Shown: piece after piece, positions 59,934 through 64,000 of the stretch
How positions within the stretch are numbered: the stretch's first letter is position 1
Layout of the letters: the number at the start of each line of letters is the position of its first letter
Origin: an uncultured Clostridia bacterium
Lineage (GTDB): Bacteria; Bacillota; Clostridia; Oscillospirales; Ruminococcaceae
Assembly (NCBI GenBank): GCA_947625125.1
Contig: CANQNF010000017.1
Span: 1-64,000 of the forward strand
DNA length: 64,000 bases
Reading direction: 5' to 3'
Made by a program: the position numbers and the translations under genes
Notes under the pieces: model-generated
Seen by the model: only the letters and a program-made list of their open reading frames with translations
Told to the model about the DNA's origin: nothing
The model's database searches: none

Positions 59934-61151
59934 ATGACATCAAAAAAATCCCGGGCCGTCGTTTTCGGCGGCGCCGTAACCGCTTTAATACTTTCAGACC
60001 AGGTCTCAAAGCTCGCCGTCAGGGCGCTCGTCACGGCTCCGATGACCCTGATACACGCCCACTCCCAAAGCGGGGTCTTCACTTTTCACCTGCACCCCGA
60101 GCTTAACGCGAGATTTTCCCTGCCTGCCGCGCTGATACTTGCGGCCCTCGCGGCGGTTTTCTCAGTCTTTGAGATCGTTTATCACAAGTACGAAAGGGCG
60201 GCGCTTCTTCGGGACATTCCCGACGCCGACAAGGTGAAAAGCTGCCCGAAAATAACCTTTATCGGGCTTGCGCTTTGGCTTTCGGGCATAATTTGCGGCC
60301 TGTTCTTCGACTCGCTTTTTTGGGGAGGCTCTCTTGATTTTTTATGCATTGAGAGCGAGAGGCGCGTGGCCGACGCGGCTGCCGATTACACGATTTTGTC
60401 AAGATTTGATTTCGATTTTAAGGACGTCTGGCTCATTCTCGGCACGCTCCTTATCGTGATCCGCACGGTCGTTTTCGGGCTTTCTCAGTACAGGCTGCCC
60501 AAGGAATCCCGAAAAATAATTTCAAAGCGAAGCAGTCATCTTATTTCGAGCATACGCGAGGCGAGGGGAGATGTCAATGAAAAAAGCCGAAAGGCCGACT
60601 TAAACCTTTCGGACATACTTATTTTAACTGCCCTTTCGGTCGTAATGACGGGCTGCTTCGGCTATTTGTTTTACGGTCTGACGGTTTATTTTATAATTCC
60701 CGCGGCGGTCATGCTGAGCCCCGCTATAGACGGTTTTTTGACAGACATCGGCGACAAATTCAAAGCCGAGGACATCTATAATTTTATCCGCGAGGCATGC
60801 CTGATGATAGGACTTTTCCCGGGCATGCACCTTTCAAACCGCTCCGTAAGGCGCAGAGAAAAGCTTTTTATACGCGATACGTCGGGGTTCATCGTGACCC
60901 TTGACGGCCTGAAATATCACGCCCGCCAACACCTTTTAAGCGACGTTGTTTCGGTCGTTCTCATCGCGGTCTTGGGGCTTTTTGCATGCCTGATAAATCT
61001 TTGGAAAATATCTCCGTTTGTGATTTTGTACGACCGTTTCGGCGTTGCCGTGGGGTTTATTTTATCAGTCATTCTGACAGCTTTTGCCCAGGCTTACGGC
61101 GTTTTATTTGCGCAGAAAAGCTGGCGTGCGGACTGTTTCTACGGCGAGTGA
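59934..61151 (+). CDS. LspA (signal peptidase II)-like protein with an extra C-terminal membrane domain
   Basis: A 405-residue membrane protein. Residues 10-180 follow the LspA plan: LSDQVSKLAVRALV (N-terminal DQ.SK), HPELNARFSLPAALI (cf. NtGAAFS), and GLFFDSLFWGGSLDF, where D126 and D135 have the nine-residue spacing of the LspA DR..VDF motif. FDFDFKDVWLILGTLL contributes D164 in place of FNxAD. D135 and D164 would be the catalytic pair. The N-terminal Asn of FNxAD is lost. Residues 225-405 add four helices of no known family. True LspA is about 160 residues, so this is a divergent paralog. Confidence 0.65.
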   Translation: MTSKKSRAVVFGGAVTALILSDQVSKLAVRALVTAPMTLIHAHSQSGVFTFHLHPELNARFSLPAALILAALAAVFSVFEIVYHKYERAALLRDIPDADKVKSCPKITFIGLALWLSGIICGLFFDSLFWGGSLDFLCIESERRVADAAADYTILSRFDFDFKDVWLILGTLLIVIRTVVFGLSQYRLPKESRKIISKRSSHLISSIREARGDVNEKSRKADLNLSDILILTALSVVMTGCFGYLFYGLTVYFIIPAAVMLSPAIDGFLTDIGDKFKAEDIYNFIREACLMIGLFPGMHLSNRSVRRREKLFIRDTSGFIVTLDGLKYHARQHLLSDVVSVVLIAVLGLFACLINLWKISPFVILYDRFGVAVGFILSVILTAFAQAYGVLFAQKSWRADCFYGE

Positions 61152-61619
61152 GGTGAGCGCGATGGTTTTGATTTACATGATGATATTCTGTTCAGCGCTT
61201 TATCTTGCCAAAGCATTTTATAACATAGTCCGCGCGGTAATTTTAAGGGCGGCGCTGTATATAAGGCTTTCAAAAATCTGCAAAAAACACGGATACGAAA
61301 TGAGCCGCAAAAGGCCGTTTCCGGCATCTTTTTTCGGGTTTTCCCATCTGACTGCTTCGTCCCGGGCTTACGGAGTTTTATCTGCGCAGAAAAGCCGGCG
61401 TGCGGACTGTTTTTACGGCGAATGAGGTGAACGCGATGGTTTTGATTTACATGATGATATTCTGTTCAGCGCTTTATCTTGCCAAAGCATTATATAACAT
61501 AGTCCGCGCGGTATTTTTAAGGGCAGCGCTGTATATAAGGCTTTCAAAAATCTGTAAAAAACACGGATATGAAATGAGCCGCAAAAGGCCGTTTTCAGCC
61601 TCTTTTTTCGGGTTTTCCC
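61091..61619 (+). repeat. Tandem duplication, 274-bp period
   Basis: Copy 1 (61091 to about 61337) and copy 2 (61365 to about 61611) are roughly 95 percent identical and offset by exactly 274 bp. Each holds the last codons of the LspA-like gene (..AQKS.RADCFYGE, stop) and the first 60 codons of the next gene. Between them lies ATCTGACTGCTTCGTCCC. Confidence 0.9.
61162..61425 (+). pseudogene. Truncated duplicate of the following gene
   Basis: An 87-residue frame. The first 59 residues (MVLIYMMIFCSALYLAKAFY...) equal the N-terminus of the protein at 61436 with few changes. The tail SRAYGVLSAQKSRRADCFYGE is derived from the 3' end of the LspA-like gene through the tandem duplication. The ribosome site GAGGTG is duplicated too, so it may be translated, but the globular part is missing. 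Confidence 0.75.
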
Positions 61620-62005
61620 GCCGCCCCGACATGGTGATAAAAACCGCCTCGGCAGAGTATATCGTCCGCCTTATAACCTGCCGCGCAAGAAAGCGGCACT
61701 ACCATTTTGTGAGCCACGAATGGTTCGTGAGGGCGTTTAAGGTTTATATGCTGCTGCCGTTTTTGCAGGGCGACGAGCTGACTTTATTTAAGCATGTTAA
61801 ATATATCCCGCCGCTTGACGGCGAGTTTACGGGTCTTGAAAAGCAGGTCGTCCTGCTGTTTAACCCGTCGCCGCTTGAGATAACGTTTACGGCCCGCGGC
61901 TCGGCCCGGGAAATCGCCTCGAACGGCTCAGACTTCGACGGCTGGCTGATTTATAACGCCCGAGCGTTTGCTAAGGTACTGGAGGGGAACTCTTCTAATA
62001 AATAA
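61436..62005 (+). CDS. Uncharacterised membrane-anchored protein
   Basis: A 189-residue protein: one N-terminal membrane helix (about 2-25), a basic stretch (KICKKHGYEMSRKRPF), then a soluble domain with mixed strands (YIVRLITCRARKRHYHFVSHEWFV; VVLLFNPSPLEITFTARGS) ending in a helix. I do not recognise the family. The start at 61436 follows GAGGTG by six bases. It is adjacent to the LspA-like gene, so a joint role in membrane protein handling is possible but unproven. Confidence 0.65.
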   Translation: MVLIYMMIFCSALYLAKALYNIVRAVFLRAALYIRLSKICKKHGYEMSRKRPFSASFFGFSRRPDMVIKTASAEYIVRLITCRARKRHYHFVSHEWFVRAFKVYMLLPFLQGDELTLFKHVKYIPPLDGEFTGLEKQVVLLFNPSPLEITFTARGSAREIASNGSDFDGWLIYNARAFAKVLEGNSSNK

Positions 62006-62051
62006 CTAAAATTCCCCCCTCCGTTTTAATCCGGAGGGGGCGTTTTAGTTA
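62003..62051. terminator. Bidirectional terminator
   Basis: TAACTAAAA .. CCCCCTCCG-TTTTAATC-CGGAGGGGG .. TTTTAGTTA. Its ends include or touch the stop codons of both convergent genes. Confidence 0.9.
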
Positions 62052-63074
62052 TTATACCTCAAATCTTTCCACCATGTCCCCGTCGTCCTTATAATACGTC
62101 AGCTCGTCGCCGCAGTTTGTGACGGTTATGCTGTCGGGTGTGTACCTTTTCACGCTCTCCAAAACCGTCCTGCCGTCCTCGTTATCGGCGGCCGAAGCCG
62201 GATGATCGAAAACTATCCCGTTCTCGCCCGACGGCAGGCTCACCTTTGTGAATTCTTCGTTCAGCAGTGAAAAGCTGACTGTAAATTTCTCGGTGTTGTC
62301 GCCGAAATTCCGGATGCGGAAATACTGTCTGCCGACGCAGTCCCCGAGCTCGAACGCCTCGTTCGCCACGATAGAAACGTAGATATTTTCGCACATCTCG
62401 GGCGCCATGTGGAACACGTATTCCATGCCGCCGACGTAAATGCAGGCGAAAATTTCCCCGTTTTTACAGTGGAATTTCGTGCCGGTGCGCCATTTCGTCA
62501 GGCATGTCTTAAATCCCGCTTCGGGTACGGTCGGCAGCGGCTTCGAGTCTCTTCTGACGAAAAACGTCTCGACCCGTTTCATCCGGTCAAGCTGTGCGCG
62601 CTCGAATTTTTTCCCGATGATTTCTTCCGCTGCACAGTTCGAGGTTATCTTCCCGCCGTCGTCGGAATAGGCGTATTTTGCTTTTTTGGCATTCATGTCA
62701 AATTCCGCAAATGCGCGCAGGATCTTGTTTTCCTGCACTCCCTCGTAAAGTTCTGCGCAAAGGGTATCTTTGCAGTCCCGAAATACTATCGTCAGCCTCT
62801 CGGTGTCGGCGATGACGGTATCCTTTTTGCGGTAAATTCCGCAGACAAAGCGCTTAAAAGCCATGTCGAACGTCGATACGCCGTCGCCGATTATCGAGTC
62901 GGTCGTGATTCCGAATGTCTTTGCCATCTGCACGATTTTTTGCACCTCGGGTATTGCGAGGTCGAGTTCCCAGCGTGAGACGGTCTGTCGGGTAGCGCCG
63001 AACAGTTCGCCGAATTCTTCCTGCGAAAGCCCCGCACGCGCCCTGAGTTCCATTATTCTGTTTCCAAGCGTCAT
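62052..63074 (-). CDS. XRE-family regulator with a large C-terminal domain
   Basis: A 340-residue protein. Residues 3-62 are a Cro/CI-type helix-turn-helix (LGNRIMELRARAGLSQEEFGELFGATRQTVSRWE). The remaining 270 residues form a beta-rich domain with several cysteines (CGIYRKKD, FRDCKDTLCAELYEG, CRPKY-free) and a final VTNCGDELTYYKDDGDM; family not recognised. ATG 63074 follows GGAG by eight bases; GTG 63083 overlaps that site. It ends at a shared terminator with the gene at 61436. Target unknown. Confidence 0.8.
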   Translation of the reverse strand: MTLGNRIMELRARAGLSQEEFGELFGATRQTVSRWELDLAIPEVQKIVQMAKTFGITTDSIIGDGVSTFDMAFKRFVCGIYRKKDTVIADTERLTIVFRDCKDTLCAELYEGVQENKILRAFAEFDMNAKKAKYAYSDDGGKITSNCAAEEIIGKKFERAQLDRMKRVETFFVRRDSKPLPTVPEAGFKTCLTKWRTGTKFHCKNGEIFACIYVGGMEYVFHMAPEMCENIYVSIVANEAFELGDCVGRQYFRIRNFGDNTEKFTVSFSLLNEEFTKVSLPSGENGIVFDHPASAADNEDGRTVLESVKRYTPDSITVTNCGDELTYYKDDGDMVERFEV

Positions 63075-63186
63075 TTTTATCACTCCGTAATATTTTTTCC
63101 GCGGTGATTATATTGTAGCATGAAAATGCGCGTAAGTCTACACCGTCGGCGAGGAAATTTGTCAACTGTAAAGTGACAACAGAAAA

Positions 63187-63219
63187 CAGAAGTCGGAAGT
63201 CGGAAATCGGATTTCGGAA
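63187..63219 (+). repeat. R2 heptamer fragment (copy h)
   Basis: AGAAGTCGGAAGTCGGAAAT, CGGATTTCGGAA: four to five heptamers of the GTCGGAA kind without the rest of R2, in the gap between the XRE gene and the right-edge gene. Confidence 0.6.
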
Positions 63220-63223
63220 TTAT

Positions 63224-63251
63224 CCCCCTTATCCTAAGACAAGGGGGGATG
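63224..63251 (-). terminator. Hairpin after the right-edge gene
   Basis: ATCCCCCTT with AAGGGGGGAT just after the stop codon of the minus-strand gene; the following T-run is weak. Confidence 0.5.
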
Positions 63252-63253
63252 TT

Positions 63254-64000
63254 TTATCTTATTATGACATGCACCGTGGCAGTGCTGTTTGCGGGGTCTT
63301 CGGGCAAAATGAGCTTTCCTGCGGCTATTTCCTCGTCGGCGACAAATCCGCGGATGTGATTGGTTATGTTCACCACTCCCGGAAGATATTTTCTGACATA
63401 AGTATTGCTCTCGGATTTAAGCAGCTCAAGTATATCCTCGCCGTTTTTGCGCCTTATTTCAACGAGCTTTTTAAATTTCGGATGCTCACTGACGACCTTT
63501 TTTATCGCTTCGTATTCATCGCCGCTCATGATAAGAATGTCCGAGACGAGTTTGCCGTCGGGCTCGGCATGGAAAAGCGCTTTAAGGCTGTCAAAGACGG
63601 TCTTTTCGTGGTCGGTGAGGTCGTTGTAATTCCTGCCGGAGCGTATGAGTTTTGCTGCCCAGACGACGTCCGCAAGCTTGAAGTTGTGCGCGTCGGTATT
63701 TTCGCAGAGGCTGCGGTTGTGCATGATATAGGTCCCGAAGAAGTTGTCATATTCGCCGCTGCAATCGTAGCTCACGAAGTTGTATTCGGGATTTTCGTCG
63801 CCCTCCTCGAAGCCGTAGAATTCCCACTCCTCTCCGTTTGAACGCGGTTCGCTCTTGAAACTCATTTCCGAGTTTGATTCTGCGTCGGATATCGTCTCGA
63901 AAACGGCATACCATTTGAGACTGCCGCCGTCGAGACTCGAATTATCGGTGCAGCCCATTTCTATGAGCTTCTTAACGACGTCTTCGGCTATTTCGTCCGC
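63254..64000 (-). CDS. Partial gene of unknown function at the right edge
   Basis: At least 248 codons on the minus strand, open through the window end (codons before the internal Met at 63958 read ADEIAEDVVKKLIE). The visible part has an early WYAVFETISDAESNSEMSF segment, a central TDHEKTVFDSLKALFHAEPDG helix region, SGDEYEAIKKVVSEHPKFKKLVEIRRKNGED, and ends TATVHVIIR. It is acidic and appears soluble. I do not recognise the family. The start lies outside the window. Confidence 0.75.
   Translation of the reverse strand, partial: ADEIAEDVVKKLIEMGCTDNSSLDGGSLKWYAVFETISDAESNSEMSFKSEPRSNGEEWEFYGFEEGDENPEYNFVSYDCSGEYDNFFGTYIMHNRSLCENTDAHNFKLADVVWAAKLIRSGRNYNDLTDHEKTVFDSLKALFHAEPDGKLVSDILIMSGDEYEAIKKVVSEHPKFKKLVEIRRKNGEDILELLKSESNTYVRKYLPGVVNITNHIRGFVADEEIAAGKLILPEDPANSTATVHVIIR

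Overview
The window looks like chromosomal DNA of a spore-forming, anaerobic gut-type Firmicute, most likely class Clostridia near Oscillospirales. The evidence is the sporulation protease SpoIVB, the germination protein YpeB, acetate kinase, a GH10 xylanase lipoprotein, the GGGtGRT/NifU-like pair, Gram-positive cell-wall enzymes (two VanY-type carboxypeptidases, MurI), strong AGGAGG ribosome sites and moderately GC-rich coding DNA. No rRNA, tRNA, CRISPR array, prophage module or intact insertion sequence was recognised. The taxonomy is inference from gene content.

Layout. 0-10 kb: a surface beta-helix protein, a MutS-like ATPase with a GNAT enzyme, DUF1294, acetate kinase, acyl-ACP thioesterase and AsnA. 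10-22 kb: carbonic anhydrase, a ZIP transporter, GGGtGRT/NifU-like, an MFS transporter, a Na/Pi transporter overlapping a membrane-anchored Mrr-type nuclease, a CsoR-controlled copper ATPase fused in frame to a CopZ-like domain, a HAD phosphatase and a flavin reductase. 22-38 kb: exonuclease, GH13 enzyme, an orphan FakA C-terminal domain, SpoIVB, MurI, nitroreductase, TetR, aldolase, YpeB, Mrp, VanY, Sir2 and a GGDEF protein. 38-45 kb: a full F-type ATP synthase operon whose c subunit carries a Na+-type two-carboxylate site; it is split between atpB and atpE by a 425-bp hairpin element. 45-56 kb: an SmtB-like repressor with a Zn/Cd ATPase, a DUF2079 membrane protein and a VanRS-like two-component system with a VanY peptidase. 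56-64 kb: LOG protein, xylanase, a lone tyrosine recombinase, an LspA-like membrane protein followed by a recent 274-bp tandem duplication, an XRE regulator and a partial gene at the right edge.

The most unusual content is between the genes. At least six families of structured repeats fill almost every gap of more than 150 bp: (CL) a four-way-junction cloverleaf, an outer stem enclosing three hairpins with 3-4 nt loops, four clear copies and one degenerate; (R1) a chain of about nine hairpins over 350-425 bp, three copies, each in the same direction as both flanking genes; (R2) about 125 bp with degenerate tandem heptamers and a GTCGCC-type palindrome; (R3) a C-rich hairpin plus a core with a copy-specific stem; (R4) 184-bp elements with a long basal stem; (R6) a 180-bp MITE-like element. 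In CL, R1, R3 and R4 the stems change by paired, compensatory substitutions between copies, so structure rather than sequence seems to be kept. This is the best candidate here for an undescribed system.

Metal homeostasis is a second theme: CsoR-CopA/Z, SmtB-like/CadA-like and ZIP, the first two with readable promoter-operators. Sequence comparisons were made by eye; no database search or folding program was run.
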